Source of the DNA: Streptomyces sp. BA2
GTDB taxonomy: Bacteria > Actinomycetota > Actinomycetes > Streptomycetales > Streptomycetaceae
Length of the DNA: 64,000 nucleotides
Reading direction: 5' to 3'
Assembly (NCBI RefSeq): GCF_009769735.1
Contig: NZ_WSRO01000002.1
Coordinates: forward strand, 124,001-188,000
Translations under genes and position numbers: made by a program
Shown here: piece by piece, positions 26,301 through 37,090 of the stretch
Numbering within the stretch: the first letter of the stretch is position 1
Layout of the letters: each line of letters starts with the position of its first letter
Notes under the pieces: model-generated
What the model saw: the letters and a program-made list of their open reading frames with translations, nothing else
What the model was told of the DNA's origin: nothing
Database searches by the model: none

Positions 26301-29300
26301 GGCGTACGGACCGGAGGCGGGCGGGCAGGAGGCGGGCGGGCAGGCCGGAACACGCGAACATCCGTTGTGGCTGGGCTCGGCGAAGTCCAACATCGGGCAT
26401 ACGCAGGCGGCGGCGGGCATGGCCGCCGTGATGAAGATGGTCCAGGCGATGGAGCACGGCGTACTGCCGCGTACGCTCCACGCCGAGCAGCCCAATCCCG
26501 GCGTGGACTGGTCCTCGGGCGCGGTCTCGCTGCTCACCCGTTCGAGGCCCTGGCCCCGGACCGGGCGGCCCCGGCGGGCGGGTGTGTCGTCCTTCGGGAT
26601 CAGCGGGACCAACGCGCATGTGGTGATCGAGCAGCCGCCCGTGGAGAGGTCGGGTGCCGGTGCCCCGGGCCGGTCGGACAGCGGTACTACGGCCACTCAG
26701 GTGCCCGCTCGGTCGGTACCGGGGGCGGCCGTGTCGTTTCCGGTGTCGGCAAGGAGCGCCCCGGCGCTGCGGGCGCAGGCTCAGCGACTGCACGCCTACG
26801 TGGCCGAACGTCCCGGAACAGACCTGCTGGACCTCGGTTTCTCCCTGGCCACGACCCGCTCCCATTTCGAGCATCGCGCGGTGCCGGTCGCCCGTGACCG
26901 CGAAGAACTGCTCGCCTCGCTCGAAGCGTTGGCGGAGGGCCGCTACCGGCCGGGCCTGGCCACGAGCGGCCCCCGCCCGGCGGGCCCTGTCGTCTTCATG
27001 TTCACCGGGCAGGGCAGCCAGCGGACCGGCATGGGCCGGGAACTGTACGAGGCGCACCCCGTCTACGCCCGTTCCTTCGACGAGATATGCGCCCTGCTGG
27101 ACCCGCTTCTGCCGGAGCCGCTGCGGGACGTGGTGTTCGCCGCCGAAACCGCCGAATCCGCCGATACCGCCGAGAACATCGAAGGTGACGGCACGGGAAG
27201 TGCCGAGTGTGTCGGCGGCTCGCGAGCGGGCGTGCTCGGCGGGCTCGGCGCGCTCCTGCACACAACGCGCTTCGCGCAGCCCGCACTCTTCGCTCTGGAG
27301 GTCTCCCTGTTCCGGCTGCTGGAGTCCTGGGGCGTACGCCCCGACATGGTGGCAGGGCACTCGGTCGGCGAACTGGCGGCGGCTCATGTCGCCGGGGTGC
27401 TGTCCCTCGCGGACGCCTGCACCTTGGTCGCGGCGCGGGGTCGGCTGATGGACGCCCTGCCAACCGGTGGGGCGATGGCGTCGGTTCAGGCCAACGAAAG
27501 CGAGGTCACCTCGTACCTGGCAGGCGGAGCGGACCGCACCCGAGGCGTGGACAGTGCCCCAAGGGTGGACATCTCAGCCGTGAACGGTCGCTCCGTCGTT
27601 GTCTCCGGGGACGAATCCGCAGTGCTGGAGGCCATCGCGTACTGGCGCGAACAAGGCCGCGAGACCACCCGGCTGCGGGTGAGCCACGCCTTCCACTCGG
27701 CGCACATGGAACCCATGATCGATGCCTTCGGCCTAGTCGCGCAGGGGATCACCTACTCCCCTCCGCAACTGCCCTTCGTCACCGCGGTGGTGGACCGGCC
27801 CGCGACCACCGAGGAGATCTGCTCGCCGCGGTACTGGGTGGACCACGTACGCCGACCGGTCCGATTCGCCGACTCGGTGCGGTACCTACGGGAGCGGGGG
27901 GCCACGCACTTCGTGGAGCTCGGCCCGAACAGCGTCCTCGCGGGTCTGGCGCGCGACTGTCTCTCCGGCCGCCGCCCGACGGCCACGGCGGACGAGGCCA
28001 CGGCGAACGCGGCCACCGCCGACCCGGCGGCGGTGGCATCCGGCGACGGTACGGACGGCCCCGAACCGCTGGTCGTCCCGACGCTGCGCGGCCCGCGGCC
28101 GGAGGCAGCGGCACTGCTCGCCACCGTGGCCGCACTCCACGCCCACGGTGTGGACGTGGACTGGCGCGCGGTCTTCGCCGGACGCGGCGCACGGCACACG
28201 GCGCTGCCCACCTACGCGTTCCAGCGCGAGCGATACTGGCTCGAGGCCGACTCGGCCGGATCCGCTACGGCGGCCGACTCGTCGACATCCGCGGCTGAGC
28301 CCGGCCCCGAGCCCCACCCCTTCCTCCGGGCGGTGACGTCGACGGCGGACGACGACGGCCTGCTGCTGAGCGGCCGGCTGTCCCTGGGTGATCAGCCCTG
28401 GCTCGCCGACCACGCGGTGCTGGACACGGTGCTCCTGCCGGCGACGGCCTTCGTCGACATGGCGATCCACGCCGGGGACCGGACGGGTGCCTCCACACTG
28501 GAGGAACTGACGCTGACGGCGCCGCTCGTACTCTCCCCCGACGAGCCGGTCGAGCTCCAGGTGAAGGTGGCGCGAGCCGACGCGGAGGGGCGCCGGGCGG
28601 TGGTCTTCCACGCACGGACGCACGCTCCCGGTTACGACGACCGTCCCTGGACCCGCCACGCCTCCGGAGTCCTGACCCCTGCGGACTTCAGCCTTCCGGA
28701 ACAGCGGGCTTCCACGGACTCACCCTCTCCATGGCCTCCGGCGGGCGCCGTACCGCTGCCGCTCGGCACCGAGGCGGGTATCGGCCTCTACGAGGGACTT
28801 GCGCACGGCGGGCTCCGTTACGGGCCGGCCTTCCAGGGCCTGCGGGCCGCTTGGCGCCTGGGGGACGACCTCCTCGCCGAGGTCGAACTCCCGGAGGGTG
28901 AACACGTAAACGCCGGCCTGTTCACTCTGCATCCGGCGCTGCTGGACTCGGCACTGCACACCCTGACGCTGGATCAGTATCAGTCCGTCCCGGAGGGCGA
29001 CCGCGGCAGCGGAACCGGGGCGGGTTTGTCGCTCCCGTTCGCCTGGAGCGGTGTGCGGCTGCACGCGTCCGGCGCCCGCGCCCTGCGGGTGCGGGTGTCC
29101 CGGGCGAAGAGGGAAACGGAGGGGAAAGCGAAGGGAAAGAGTGTCCGGCTGGAACTGACCGACGAGGCCGGAGCCCCCGTGGCCACGGTGCACTCGCTCA
29201 CCCTGCGGCCGCTCGCCCCCGAGCAGTTGAGCGGCGTACGCGCGCACAGCGACAGTCTGTTCCGCCTTGAGTGGACACCTCTGCCGGATTCCGCCGCCCC

Positions 29301-31962
29301 GGTGCCGACGCGGCCGGCGGGGCCGCCTCTGTACGGACTCCTCGGCGAACCGTCCCCAGAACTGAGCGGCGCACTCGCGCAATTGGGCATCCGGCCGACG
29401 GTCTACACGGACCCTGCTTCGGCGGCACCCGACGCACCGGCCGTCGTGATCGCCTGCCCACCGCTCACGAGGGTGGACGAACCTGACCGTGCGTCGGCCG
29501 CACACCGCGCAACCGGCTGGGCGCTGCGGCTCGTACAGAACTGGCTCGCCGAAGACCGACTCGCCAACTCACGTCTCGCCGTGCTCACTTCGGGCGCCGT
29601 CACCTCCGGCCTCGTTACCTCGGGCGTCATCACCCCCGGAGCCGATCCGGACGCGAGCATCACCAACGACGATGCCGCACTAGTCCATGCACCTGTGTGG
29701 GGGCTGCTCCGCTCGGCGCAGACCGAGAACCCGGGCCGCTTCTCGCTGATCGACATCGACGACCACCCCGAGTCCGCGGGCGCCTTGGCCCGAGCCCTGA
29801 TGAGTACCGAGCCGCAGACGGCCATACGCCACGGTGTCGCGTACGTACCGAGACTGGTCCGCGCAACCCAGGCGGCAACGGCAACGCCGGTGACGGCGAC
29901 CGCTGCGGCGGCCGATGGCGCACCGCGGCGGCTGCACCCGGATGGCACCGTCCTGGTGACCGGGGGCACCGGCTCCCTGGGCATGCTGTTCGCCCGTCAC
30001 CTCGTGGTCGCACACGGCGTACGTCACCTGTTGCTCGTGGGACGGCGCGGAGCGGACGCGCCCGGTGCCGCCGAACTCGGCGCGGACCTCACCGGACTGG
30101 GCGCAGAGGTCACCTTCGCGGCCTGCGACGTCGCCGACCGCACGGCGCTCGCCGCCCTGCTCGCGAGCGTTCCGGAGGCACACCCACTGACCGGAGTGGT
30201 GCACACCGCGGGGGTCCTGGACGACGGAGTGGTGCCCGCGCTCACCCAGGAGCGGCTGGACCGCGTACTGCGGCCGAAGGTGGACGCGGGCCTGGCCCTG
30301 CACGAGTTGACCCGGAGCTGCGACCTGGCGGTGTTCGCCCTGTTCTCGTCGGTGGCCGGGGTGTTCGGCTCCGGTGGGCAGGGCAACTACGCGGCGGCGA
30401 ACTCGTTCCTGGACGCGCTGGCACAGCACCGCAGGGTGCTCGGGCTGCCCGGCACCTCTCTCGCCTGGGGGCCATGGCAGCAGAGCGGCGGGATGACGGC
30501 CGGGCTCCGGGGCGCGGACCTGCGCAGGATGGCCCGTTCCGGTTTCCTCCCGCTGCGGACCGAGGAGGGCCTTTCGCTCTTCGACGCCGCCATCGAAGGA
30601 CAGGAGGCGGCCCTGGTGGCCGCGCGTCTCGACCCGGCGGCAGCGGCGGCATCCGCGGACCCCGGGGCACCGCTCTCACGTGTACCGGGCCGAGGGCCCG
30701 TACGGAGGGCCTCCGCATCGCTGGCAGGGCCCGGCACCGGAGGTGAGGACTCCCTGCGCCGACGGCTGGCCGCCATGCCCGCGGTCGAACGCGGTGCGCT
30801 GCTCCTCTCGCAGGTCCGAGCGGAAGCCGCCCTGGCGCTCGGCCATGGCTCGGGGGATTGTGCGGTCGAGGCGGACCGCGCGCTGGCCGAGCTGGGCCTC
30901 GACTCACTGGCCGCGGTCGAGCTGCGCAACCGGCTCGCCGCGCTGACGGGCCTCGCCTTGCCTGCCACGCTCCTGTTCGACTACCCGACGCCGCGCGCCG
31001 TTGCCGCCCACTTGGATGAGCTCTGGTCCTTGAACACCCCTGAATCATCGGGCGCGTTGGCCGCACCACAGCGGCAGGAGGGTGCGTCGCTGAGTACTTC
31101 GGCTCCGAAGGCCACGAACGCCGCCGACTCCTTGTCCGCGCTCTTCCGTACGGCGTGCGCCCGTGGCAAGGCGTGGGACGGGATGGCCCTCCTGACGATA
31201 GCCGCACGTCTCCGTGAGGTGTTCGAAGACGCCGCGGTCCTTGGCTCGCCGCCCGCGGCCGTCACCCTTGCGACGGGGGGCTCCGGGACCCGCCTGATCT
31301 GTTTCCCCGCCCTCAGCGCACTGTCTGGGCCGCACGAATACACCCGATTGGGGTCGGCCCTCCAGGACCGGCGCCCGGTTTCGGTACTGCCGAACCCGGG
31401 CTTCCTGCCGGAGGAACTGTTGCCCGCCACACTCGATGCCTTCGTGGCGGCACAGGCCTCCGCCGTGCACGCGTGCGTCGGAGACGAGCCGTTCGTCCTG
31501 CTGGGGCGGTCGGCCGGCGGATGGGTGGCACACGCGGTCGCCGAGAAGCTTGAGAGCATGGGCCTGATTCCCTCCGCTGTCGTCCTGATCGACACCTATC
31601 CCGGCGCGGAAAGCAGTTCAGGAGGCCCCGGCGGCGACGGACCCGCGCTCTCGGCGATGACCGCAGGCATGCTGGAGAACGCCTCGCAGTTCGCCTCGGT
31701 CGAGACCGACCGGCTCACTGCGATGGCCGGCTACCTGGAGCTCTACGCCGGCTGGAAGCCGGCCTCCCTGTCGGCCCCCACCCTCTTCGTCCGGGCCGGA
31801 GACCGCCTGCCGGGCATCGAAGCAGCCGAACCATGGAACCTGCCGCACTTCGAGATCACCGTGCCCGGCGACCACTTCACCGTTCTTGAGGATCATTCCC
31901 GCACGACAGCGCTGGCCATCCACACCTGGCTCTCGGAGCACCTCCGAGTGGACGCCTCCTGA
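23377..31962 (+). CDS. Single-protein type I polyketide synthase with AMP-ligase loading domain
   Basis: 2861 residues from a GTG with AGAGGAAG upstream. In order: acyl/aryl adenylate ligase 10-540 ([37 protein letters not shown]); ACP1, phosphopantetheine Ser590 (LGLDSL); KS 649-1085 with Cys823, His958, His1008; AT 1209-1500 with GHSVGE Ser1329 and HAFH 1437-1440, predicting malonyl-CoA; DH 1665-1900 with His1679 and Asp1857; KR 2190-2400 with GGTGSLG, LDD 2281-2283 (B-type), Ser2325, Tyr2338; ACP2 Ser2510; TE with GRSAGG Ser2712, Asp2739, His2833. The build predicts activation of a free acid starter, one or more extensions with malonate, ketoreduction, possible dehydration, and release by the TE. 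Starter, number of cycles and product are unknown. No docking domains, transporter or regulator flank it. Confidence 0.93.
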   Translation: MTAHMTALRPLPDLLREHARRFGSKTAFQDALSQVTYGELELRTGRLAGHLVGLGLRHGERAAILLGSRVEAVESVLAVTRAGAVGVPMDPRSTTAELAHLLDDSGALVLFTDRNSLEQLQPLLRERPLLGVVLVEDAGARDGSPAAETAAAAETSGGSARVAGILRYAALAVTEPPVPAPDDLGLDEVAWLLYTSGSTGLPKGVLSTQRHRLSSVASGFVDVLGLSADDRLLWPLPLHHAMGQLLCVLGVTATGASAKLLPRFSVTDVLAELRRTEDPFTLLAGVPAAYRKLVDAVGDGGLGAPALRGCVSGGATAPPAFQRAFEEVCRVPFLDHYGSTEAGPVTMTAPGAARTAGSCGRVLPGMRARIGDGCDSEAPGEGGEEGEKEGELWVSGPGVMAGYHQRPDDTAEVLRDGWYRTGDLARIGTDGEITLTGRVSELIIRAGENIHPSEVEAVLLALPGIQDAAVAGLSDDVHGEVPAAYLVPAHAGALDRREILAACREHLSPFKVPAAFYEVEAIPRTASGKVKRYTLADVSARPLPPQALTPQEVETTDLTALVRAEVAAVLGCAVDEVEQSTAFRDLGLDSLTSTALRDRLATATGLSLSEAAPFDFPTAAELAAHLRARLAGGTVTATPSRPAETAGSDEDPVVIVGMACRFPGGVQNPEDLWRLVEDGIDAITPFPTDRGWDVDGLYDPDPGQPGRTYVREGGFLSGVDRFDPAFFGISPREALAMDPQHRLLLEVAWEAFEHAGIDPGTVRATPTGVYAGLMYSDYASRLARTPERVEGYLGIGNAGSVASGRIAYTLGLEGPAVTVDTACSSSLVALHLAAQALRRGECSMALAGGATVMSAPHSFVEFSRQRALAPDGRCKAFGAAADGTGWAEGAGMLLMTRLSEARRAGHRVLAVVRGSAVNQDGASNGLTAPHGPAQQRVIRQALADAGLAPADIDAVEAHGTGTRLGDVIEAKAFLEAYGPEAGGQEAGGQAGTREHPLWLGSAKSNIGHTQAAAGMAAVMKMVQAMEHGVLPRTLHAEQPNPGVDWSSGAVSLLTRSRPWPRTGRPRRAGVSSFGISGTNAHVVIEQPPVERSGAGAPGRSDSGTTATQVPARSVPGAAVSFPVSARSAPALRAQAQRLHAYVAERPGTDLLDLGFSLATTRSHFEHRAVPVARDREELLASLEALAEGRYRPGLATSGPRPAGPVVFMFTGQGSQRTGMGRELYEAHPVYARSFDEICALLDPLLPEPLRDVVFAAETAESADTAENIEGDGTGSAECVGGSRAGVLGGLGALLHTTRFAQPALFALEVSLFRLLESWGVRPDMVAGHSVGELAAAHVAGVLSLADACTLVAARGRLMDALPTGGAMASVQANESEVTSYLAGGADRTRGVDSAPRVDISAVNGRSVVVSGDESAVLEAIAYWREQGRETTRLRVSHAFHSAHMEPMIDAFGLVAQGITYSPPQLPFVTAVVDRPATTEEICSPRYWVDHVRRPVRFADSVRYLRERGATHFVELGPNSVLAGLARDCLSGRRPTATADEATANAATADPAAVASGDGTDGPEPLVVPTLRGPRPEAAALLATVAALHAHGVDVDWRAVFAGRGARHTALPTYAFQRERYWLEADSAGSATAADSSTSAAEPGPEPHPFLRAVTSTADDDGLLLSGRLSLGDQPWLADHAVLDTVLLPATAFVDMAIHAGDRTGASTLEELTLTAPLVLSPDEPVELQVKVARADAEGRRAVVFHARTHAPGYDDRPWTRHASGVLTPADFSLPEQRASTDSPSPWPPAGAVPLPLGTEAGIGLYEGLAHGGLRYGPAFQGLRAAWRLGDDLLAEVELPEGEHVNAGLFTLHPALLDSALHTLTLDQYQSVPEGDRGSGTGAGLSLPFAWSGVRLHASGARALRVRVSRAKRETEGKAKGKSVRLELTDEAGAPVATVHSLTLRPLAPEQLSGVRAHSDSLFRLEWTPLPDSAAPVPTRPAGPPLYGLLGEPSPELSGALAQLGIRPTVYTDPASAAPDAPAVVIACPPLTRVDEPDRASAAHRATGWALRLVQNWLAEDRLANSRLAVLTSGAVTSGLVTSGVITPGADPDASITNDDAALVHAPVWGLLRSAQTENPGRFSLIDIDDHPESAGALARALMSTEPQTAIRHGVAYVPRLVRATQAATATPVTATAAAADGAPRRLHPDGTVLVTGGTGSLGMLFARHLVVAHGVRHLLLVGRRGADAPGAAELGADLTGLGAEVTFAACDVADRTALAALLASVPEAHPLTGVVHTAGVLDDGVVPALTQERLDRVLRPKVDAGLALHELTRSCDLAVFALFSSVAGVFGSGGQGNYAAANSFLDALAQHRRVLGLPGTSLAWGPWQQSGGMTAGLRGADLRRMARSGFLPLRTEEGLSLFDAAIEGQEAALVAARLDPAAAAASADPGAPLSRVPGRGPVRRASASLAGPGTGGEDSLRRRLAAMPAVERGALLLSQVRAEAALALGHGSGDCAVEADRALAELGLDSLAAVELRNRLAALTGLALPATLLFDYPTPRAVAAHLDELWSLNTPESSGALAAPQRQEGASLSTSAPKATNAADSLSALFRTACARGKAWDGMALLTIAARLREVFEDAAVLGSPPAAVTLATGGSGTRLICFPALSALSGPHEYTRLGSALQDRRPVSVLPNPGFLPEELLPATLDAFVAAQASAVHACVGDEPFVLLGRSAGGWVAHAVAEKLESMGLIPSAVVLIDTYPGAESSSGGPGGDGPALSAMTAGMLENASQFASVETDRLTAMAGYLELYAGWKPASLSAPTLFVRAGDRLPGIEAAEPWNLPHFEITVPGDHFTVLEDHSRTTALAIHTWLSEHLRVDAS

Positions 31963-32511
31963 GACGCGGGCCTCAGGGCCACGACGGGGAAGCCGGACGG
32001 CAGCCGATTGGCCAGCGCGCCGCACGGCATCCGCGTGCCCTCCGCCTGGACGGTGGCTTCACTTCGAAGGCCTCGCCCCCCTCCGACCGCCCCAATGGTC
32101 GCGGCGTCAGCGCCGCCCCGAAAGCGGGCCGCCCGGGAGGGGCGCCGCAGCCTGGAGTCCGTACCGCGCGGCCGCGTTGCCCTCGGCCGGACGCAATGAA
32201 CTCCTCAGCGAGGTCACGCACTTGGTGCGGTCCCTGGGACGCCCGGCGAGGGTCGACGAGCAGCATCGCGGTGGCGGCACCCGTTGCCGGGGACGGCTGA
32301 GGAACTCATGCCGCGTGCTCCTTCGGCTGCGGGGCGGCGCTTGACAGCAGGAGATAACGCGGAGCCTCCTTGAGAAGTAGGGAGATGCGCTACATCTGGC
32401 CGTGCCGATTAGGGGCCTGACAGGCGCCTTTGGTCGTGCCGCAGCTGTGGCGGCCCTGACCCTGGCTGTCGTCGTTGCTGATCAGACCAGTCACGTCAGC
32501 GGCACCCTCAG
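31963..32511. other. Region without a recognisable gene downstream of the PKS
   Basis: About 550 nt between the PKS stop and the IS30 remnant. No frame on either strand shows a family motif together with a ribosome site, and no clear terminator hairpin was found. Confidence 0.3.
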
Positions 32512-33190
32512 GTGATCAACGCACCACCCACGGATGATCATGTGATCGTGGAGGCACAGGTGCGTGACTACGGGTTTTCGCCGGCTCAGCAGGATGAGAT
32601 CTGGAGACGCTGGCGCGAGGGGCAATCGTTCAGCTTGATCGGGCGGGCGCTTGGGGCACCGATGCAGAACGCCCGTCGGTTCCTGCACCAGAGCGGCGGC
32701 GACGCCTCACCCCGCAGCAGCGATCAGAGCGGCATTTGAACGGCAGCGAGCGCGAAGAGATATCCCGCGGCATCGCCGCCAGGGAATCTGGCCGGCAGTT
32801 GGCCAGGCGGCTGGGCCGATCGCCCTCGACCGTCCCCCGCGAGATCACCCGAAACGGAGGCCGGGACCGCTACGGTGCCGCATCCGCCGATGAGGCCGCC
32901 TACGCGCGCGGGCGCCGGCCCAAGCAGCGTCCAAGCTCGCCCAACGACCGGCTCTGCGTGCCCTGGTGGAGGCGAAGCTGGCTCTCGCACGAAGCGATCT
33001 ACCTCTCGCTCCACGACCCTCGTCGCCGCCACGCAATCGACCGCAGCCTCACTCAGCGCCTGCGGTCAGCCCGGCCATGCGCCGCCCGAAGATGGCCCAT
33101 CGACCTACCGGGCGGCGCATCATCCGCGGCCTGGTGTCCATCACCGCCCGCCCTGTCGAGGTCGAGGTCGAGGACCGGGGAGCAGGCGGT
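32512..33190 (+). pseudogene. IS30-family transposase remnant
   Basis: N-terminal pieces are clear: VRDYGFSPAQQDEIWRRWRE with GQSFSLIGRALGAP in one frame, then GSEREEISRGIAARESGRQL and ARRLGRSPSTVPREITRNGG in another, the IS30 helix-turn-helix region. Later scraps (SHEAIYLSLHDPRRRHAIDR) follow after deletions. The DDE catalytic part is missing. The dioxygenase gene begins about 60 nt after the last recognisable piece. Confidence 0.8.
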
Positions 33191-33248
33191 ATGCCCGGTA
33201 GCCAACCAGCGTACGAGCGGATGCGAACAGTCAGTCCCTGGGCCAAGC

Positions 33249-33998
33249 ATGGAGGGAATGGAAGAGGAAGCCTGCGGTACGACGGCGCGCGACGCGATGA
33301 CGCAGCTCGCGTACCGTTCTCTGTCCTCGACGGGTGTGTACCTGGTGGCGGCGGACGACCTGCTGGGATGTCTGGAGGTGGATACCGGGGCCTGGAAGCG
33401 CTTCGCCAGCCACTGGGAGGACCTTGGACCTGACGCCTATGCGGCTCGCGAAGGTACCCTTCGCCTGCGCCGCTACGGCCGCTTCTCCCTCACACGGGAC
33501 GGCCACGTCACACCAATGCCCCACGTCCCCTTCCGCCAGGGCGAACAGTCCAACCCCCTCTACATTGACAAGGACCGTCACCTCGCCCCCCTCACCGAGG
33601 CATTCTGCGCGGAGCCCGTCCTGACCGCACTGCTGTCCATGCTGGGCCGAGTGGCTGCCGGGATCGTACACGCGGCCGAGTGGAGCGTGAACGTCCACCT
33701 CTTCCGCGTGACGGCCCTACCGGGTAATACCGGAGAGCCGACGCCGGAGGGCAGGCACCGGGACGGGGTGACTCTTGTGTCCTCGCTGCTGGTAGCACGA
33801 ACCAACGCGGCCGGTGGACAAAGCTCCGTCTTCACGCCGCGCGGCAGACACCTCCTGACCACCACACTCAGGGATCCAGGGGCCTTGCTCCTGGGAGACG
33901 ACCGCAGCACTTTCCACGAAGTGACCCCGATCCACCCGCTGGACGCCGCCTCCCCAGCCCAGCGTGACGTACTGGTCACCACACTGACGGCCCGATGA
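33249..33998 (+). CDS. 2-oxoglutarate/Fe(II) dioxygenase (2OG-Fe_Oxy_2, amino-acid hydroxylase-like)
   Basis: A 249-residue protein from MEGMEEEACG; ATGs at 33258 and 33297 are also possible. The iron triad is visible: His170 and Asp172 in EGRHRDGVTLVSSLLV, and His223 in FHEVTPIHPLD, with Arg in AQRDVLVTTL as the likely 2-oxoglutarate ligand. This matches the family of bacterial L-isoleucine and related free amino-acid hydroxylases. It couples substrate hydroxylation to decarboxylation of 2-oxoglutarate; the substrate is not predictable. It lies 1.3 kb from the PKS in the same orientation, separated by IS30 scraps, so a joint pathway is possible but unproven. Confidence 0.8.
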   Translation: MEGMEEEACGTTARDAMTQLAYRSLSSTGVYLVAADDLLGCLEVDTGAWKRFASHWEDLGPDAYAAREGTLRLRRYGRFSLTRDGHVTPMPHVPFRQGEQSNPLYIDKDRHLAPLTEAFCAEPVLTALLSMLGRVAAGIVHAAEWSVNVHLFRVTALPGNTGEPTPEGRHRDGVTLVSSLLVARTNAAGGQSSVFTPRGRHLLTTTLRDPGALLLGDDRSTFHEVTPIHPLDAASPAQRDVLVTTLTAR

Positions 33999-34288
33999 CC
34001 CGTAGGGCTGTGGAATCGGGGCGCCCGGTTGTCCAAGACCGCCCCGATACGCCAGCACCCGCATCATGTGCGGAAGCGGGAGAGCCAGGTGCCGTCGGCC
34101 TTCTGCCCGGGCACGGCCTGGTCGTGCTCCTGATGATCAGGCTGAGTGTGCTCGGTTTGGCGTTCGGCGGCGGGTCTCCCGTGGGGCGCCCCACCGGGCG
34201 GGCTCGAGCGCCTACCACCGTTCGTCGGTGAACTTCGTGCCGCAGCTGGCGCGCCGCGTCGGCTGCGTGAGCGGTACAACCTTCGAGC

Positions 34289-34921
34289 ATGGATTCGCTC
34301 CCGCCGACATGCCCCAGCCGCCGTGAAGTGACGGACCATTTTGTTACGGCGGTCGTCCAGGCCAGCGCGCCCCTCGGTCTAACCGGCGGGGGGCTGGTGG
34401 CCCTCGACGGACGCGCTGGCGCCGGCAAGACCACCCTCGCGGCAGACATCGCCGCACACCTCGGCGGCCCCCGCGGGGCAGCGATCGTCCACGGGGACGA
34501 CTTCCTGCGGCCGATGAGCTGGCAGGCGCGCCTCACGCTCGGCGCCCAGGAGGGATACCAGTCGCTCTTCGACGTAGACCGTCTCCAAAGACAGGTCCTG
34601 TCGCCCCTGCGGGGCGGACGGCCGGCCCGCTACCGGCGTTACGACCCCGATACCAACTCGACTCCCGAACACAGCACGGTAGAAATCGAACCTGGCCGAC
34701 TCGTGATCGTCGAAGGAGTCTTCGTCGCCCGTCCGGAACTTGCCGCCCTCTACGAGTTGACCGTCTTCCTCGACACGCCACCCGACCTCTGCCGGACCCG
34801 GCTGCACGCCCGCGGCCAGTCTCCAGAGCGACTGGCGTGGCTCGCCTGCTGGCAAGCCATCGAAGAGCACTACGTCACCACCACTCTCCCCCACAATCGC
34901 GTCGACCTCGTCCTGCGCTGA
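34289..34921 (+). CDS. Uridine kinase-like P-loop protein
   Basis: A 210-residue P-loop kinase. The Walker A motif is DGRAGAGKTTLA at residues 40-51. It is followed by AIVHGDDFLRPMSW (the DD that positions the acceptor) and RLVIVEGVFVARPEL, the uridine-kinase-like VxEGVF motif, and FLDTPPDLCRTRLHARGQSP (lid Arg). Such proteins phosphorylate nucleosides or other small hydroxyl compounds; several actinobacterial members have no known substrate. A short hairpin follows the stop. Isolated in context. Confidence 0.8.
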   Translation: MDSLPPTCPSRREVTDHFVTAVVQASAPLGLTGGGLVALDGRAGAGKTTLAADIAAHLGGPRGAAIVHGDDFLRPMSWQARLTLGAQEGYQSLFDVDRLQRQVLSPLRGGRPARYRRYDPDTNSTPEHSTVEIEPGRLVIVEGVFVARPELAALYELTVFLDTPPDLCRTRLHARGQSPERLAWLACWQAIEEHYVTTTLPHNRVDLVLR

Positions 34922-34937
34922 CCAGCTGGCGCTGGTC
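34920..34937 (+). terminator. 7-bp hairpin after the kinase gene
   Basis: GACCAGC (34920-34926) and GCTGGTC (34931-34937) pair exactly around a 4-nt loop, directly at the stop codon. Short, so only a weak terminator candidate. Confidence 0.35.
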
Positions 34938-34939
34938 GA

Positions 34940-35500
34940 CCACAGCCGGGGGGGGCGCCCGCGCTGTGGCTGGGCTGCCACCGATGTGACGGGCGCCGGG
35001 TCCGCCCGCTATCGCGGTGCGAGACCGACGCAGTCGGCGAAGGCACTCCGTCTCCCCTGCGGGGCCGCGCGTTGCTCAGTACGAGCCCTGCAGTGGCGTG
35101 ACGTGCACCTTTCACCGTGGACTCAGTCGGCTGAGACGACGACACGACCGCCAAGTCCATCACGCGTCGATGGTCTCGATGCCGCCCAGCCGAAGCGGCG
35201 GGTGCGGCGCTCGCCGTACGGGGTGTACAGCAGGGACTGCCCGACGTCCGCTTGCAGACATGTTCGCGATGCGATCTGGCAGCAGAAGTTGGACGGTTCT
35301 CCCGACATTTGCCAGGTGCCCCACTCGGTTGGCCAAGCAGGGGCCGCCACGCCTGCACAGGTAATGCCCCGCGGCCTGAAGGATGGGATCTTGCGTTGCT
35401 GCCCGCCGCGCGATGAACCGTTACGGACTGTCCGGGGGACCAGGCTTGTCCGTTGTCGGGCTATCGCCCATACCCGGTGCTTGCTCATGCCGGTGCTTGC
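34940..35500. other. Region without a recognisable gene
   Basis: About 560 nt between convergent genes. Short frames on both strands show no family motif. Two GGTGCTTGCTCATGCC direct repeats (about 35475-35510) lie at the 3' end of the next gene. Confidence 0.3.
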
Positions 35501-36862
35501 TCATGCCCGGTACCGCGTGAGGGCTGACTCGGACAGCGCGAGGAAGGGCGCGTCGACCGCCGCCCCATCGGGTGCGACGGGCCGGTTCTCGACGTACACC
35601 ACCTCGACATCGCGCTCGGTCGCGCACTGGGTGACCACGTCCACGGCTGCCGCCTTCAACTCCACAGCCAGCACCTCCGCGCCGCGGGCGGCCTGCGTGT
35701 CCAGGTCGACGCGTAGTCGGTCGCGATCCGCGAGCGCGTGGCTGAGGCCGGTCACCTCTGCCCCGTGGGCGTCTTCGAGATGCTGCCGCAGGACAGGCCC
35801 GTACCGCGGGTCGGCGGTGGTGGCGAACCACACACGCTTGCCTGCCACGCCGTCGAGCGGGCGTGGGCGGAAGACGGTCCTGATGACCTCGGGTGGGGAG
35901 GGCGTTTCCCGGACGATGGTTTCCAGCGCGGCGAGGTGCTGCCTGTCAGCATCGTGCTCGCACTTGGTGAGCACGATCAGGTCGGCCAGCAGCGTGCGGT
36001 ACAGACCGAAATAACCGAACAGGTCCGCGGGGCTTGTCTCGGCTCCGACGACCAGTAGCCCGGCATCGGTGCGGGCGGGCGGTACCGCACAGCCGCTGGA
36101 TTCCAGGACGAGCAGCCCCGGGGCCAACTCCAGGGCACGCTCAAGAGCCCGCCGGTAGTCATCGAAGCACGTCGCCCCCGCAAGACCACCGCCCGCGCGC
36201 CAGGTTCCCACCGTCGGCACGCCCGCGAACAGCGCGCCCTCGACGTAGTCGCTGGCTGCGTGCCGGCCCCGTGCCACCCAGTCCAGCAGGACGCGTGGCG
36301 TCAACTCCGACCCCCGCCCCAGGACTTGAGGTTCACTCGGCCCTCCGCGCCCCATCGCGACCACTACCGGAGACAGACCGCTGTCACGCCATACGCGGGC
36401 CGCGTGGCCAGTCAGTGCAGTCTTGCCCATCCGTTTGCCCATGCCCAGGACTGCCACGGACGGCACCCCTCCGACCGGCGGGCGAGGTGGCGGAGTGAAC
36501 GTGAAGTCCGCTCCACGGTATGTGGCTCTTTGCCACAGGGCGATGGAGGCCATGCGGCAACGGCGGGCGTTGCTCAGGACCGGGGCGTCGGACAGGTCGA
36601 AGACGGTACCGGCGCCGGTTCGAGAGAGCGCCTCGGCGAGCCCGGCCTCGGCGTCTTCCGGCGTCTCGACCGGTACTCCGACCTCCAGCCGACGCTGACC
36701 GAGCTTCTCGCGGCCACCGGCCAGCAGGGCAAGGACGGGATGCTCTCCCGCCTCGCGAAGGGAAAAGGCCGATGGCGCAGCCCGTGCCCGGAGCTTCGGC
36801 GGTCCATCGCCCGCCTGCGGAGCGGATCGGCTCTGGGATACGTCAGCAGCCAGTCTCACCAC
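35501..36862 (-). CDS. Cyclic 2,3-diphosphoglycerate synthetase homologue
   Basis: A protein of up to 453 residues. The central P-loop GMGKRMGKTALTGHAAR, then ASDYVEGALFAGVPTVGTWR, LLVLESSGCAVPPARTDAGL and LADLIVLTKCEHD match the archaeal cDPGS family, which uses ATP to cyclise 2,3-bisphosphoglycerate. The C-terminal part (VYVENRPVAPDGAAVDA) also fits. The first 50 residues are Ala/Arg-rich and do not look like the family's N-terminus, so the start may be displaced or the 5' end lost. Its role in Streptomyces is unknown; annotation rests on homology only. Confidence 0.65.
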   Translation of the reverse strand: MVRLAADVSQSRSAPQAGDGPPKLRARAAPSAFSLREAGEHPVLALLAGGREKLGQRRLEVGVPVETPEDAEAGLAEALSRTGAGTVFDLSDAPVLSNARRCRMASIALWQRATYRGADFTFTPPPRPPVGGVPSVAVLGMGKRMGKTALTGHAARVWRDSGLSPVVVAMGRGGPSEPQVLGRGSELTPRVLLDWVARGRHAASDYVEGALFAGVPTVGTWRAGGGLAGATCFDDYRRALERALELAPGLLVLESSGCAVPPARTDAGLLVVGAETSPADLFGYFGLYRTLLADLIVLTKCEHDADRQHLAALETIVRETPSPPEVIRTVFRPRPLDGVAGKRVWFATTADPRYGPVLRQHLEDAHGAEVTGLSHALADRDRLRVDLDTQAARGAEVLAVELKAAAVDVVTQCATERDVEVVYVENRPVAPDGAAVDAPFLALSESALTRYRA

Positions 36863-36895
36863 GGTCCTTGCAGCCCTTGCAAGCGGACCGGGTGG

Positions 36896-37090
36896 TCACC
36901 GTGGCGGGCCGGTGACGAACGAGTCCGGGAGGGCGGCCGTCGGGGAAGGGTGCTGCTGGTCGACCCGAGCGCGGCGGTCGGACTCCTCGTCACGGTGGAA
37001 CCAGATGCTCACCACGCCACTGGCCAGGACGATCAGCACGATCGACAGCGCTGTCAGCAGGGCCGTGCGGGTGCGGTTACGGCTGCTCAC
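36896..37090 (-). CDS. Small single-pass membrane protein
   Basis: A 64-residue protein from a GTG with GGGGGG just upstream. One membrane segment, ALLTALSIVLIVLASGVVSI, is preceded by an Arg-rich cytoplasmic start (SSRNRTRT), followed by a polar, presumably outside tail. The GTG overlaps the stop of the upstream remnant (GTGA), so the two were translationally coupled. Function unknown. Confidence 0.6.
   Translation of the reverse strand: MSSRNRTRTALLTALSIVLIVLASGVVSIWFHRDEESDRRARVDQQHPSPTAALPDSFVTGPPR

Noticed and set aside
25144..27387. A 747-codon open frame on the minus strand
   Set aside because: It lies entirely opposite the PKS ketosynthase and acyltransferase, has no motif or ribosome site and is the usual high-GC shadow of a real gene.
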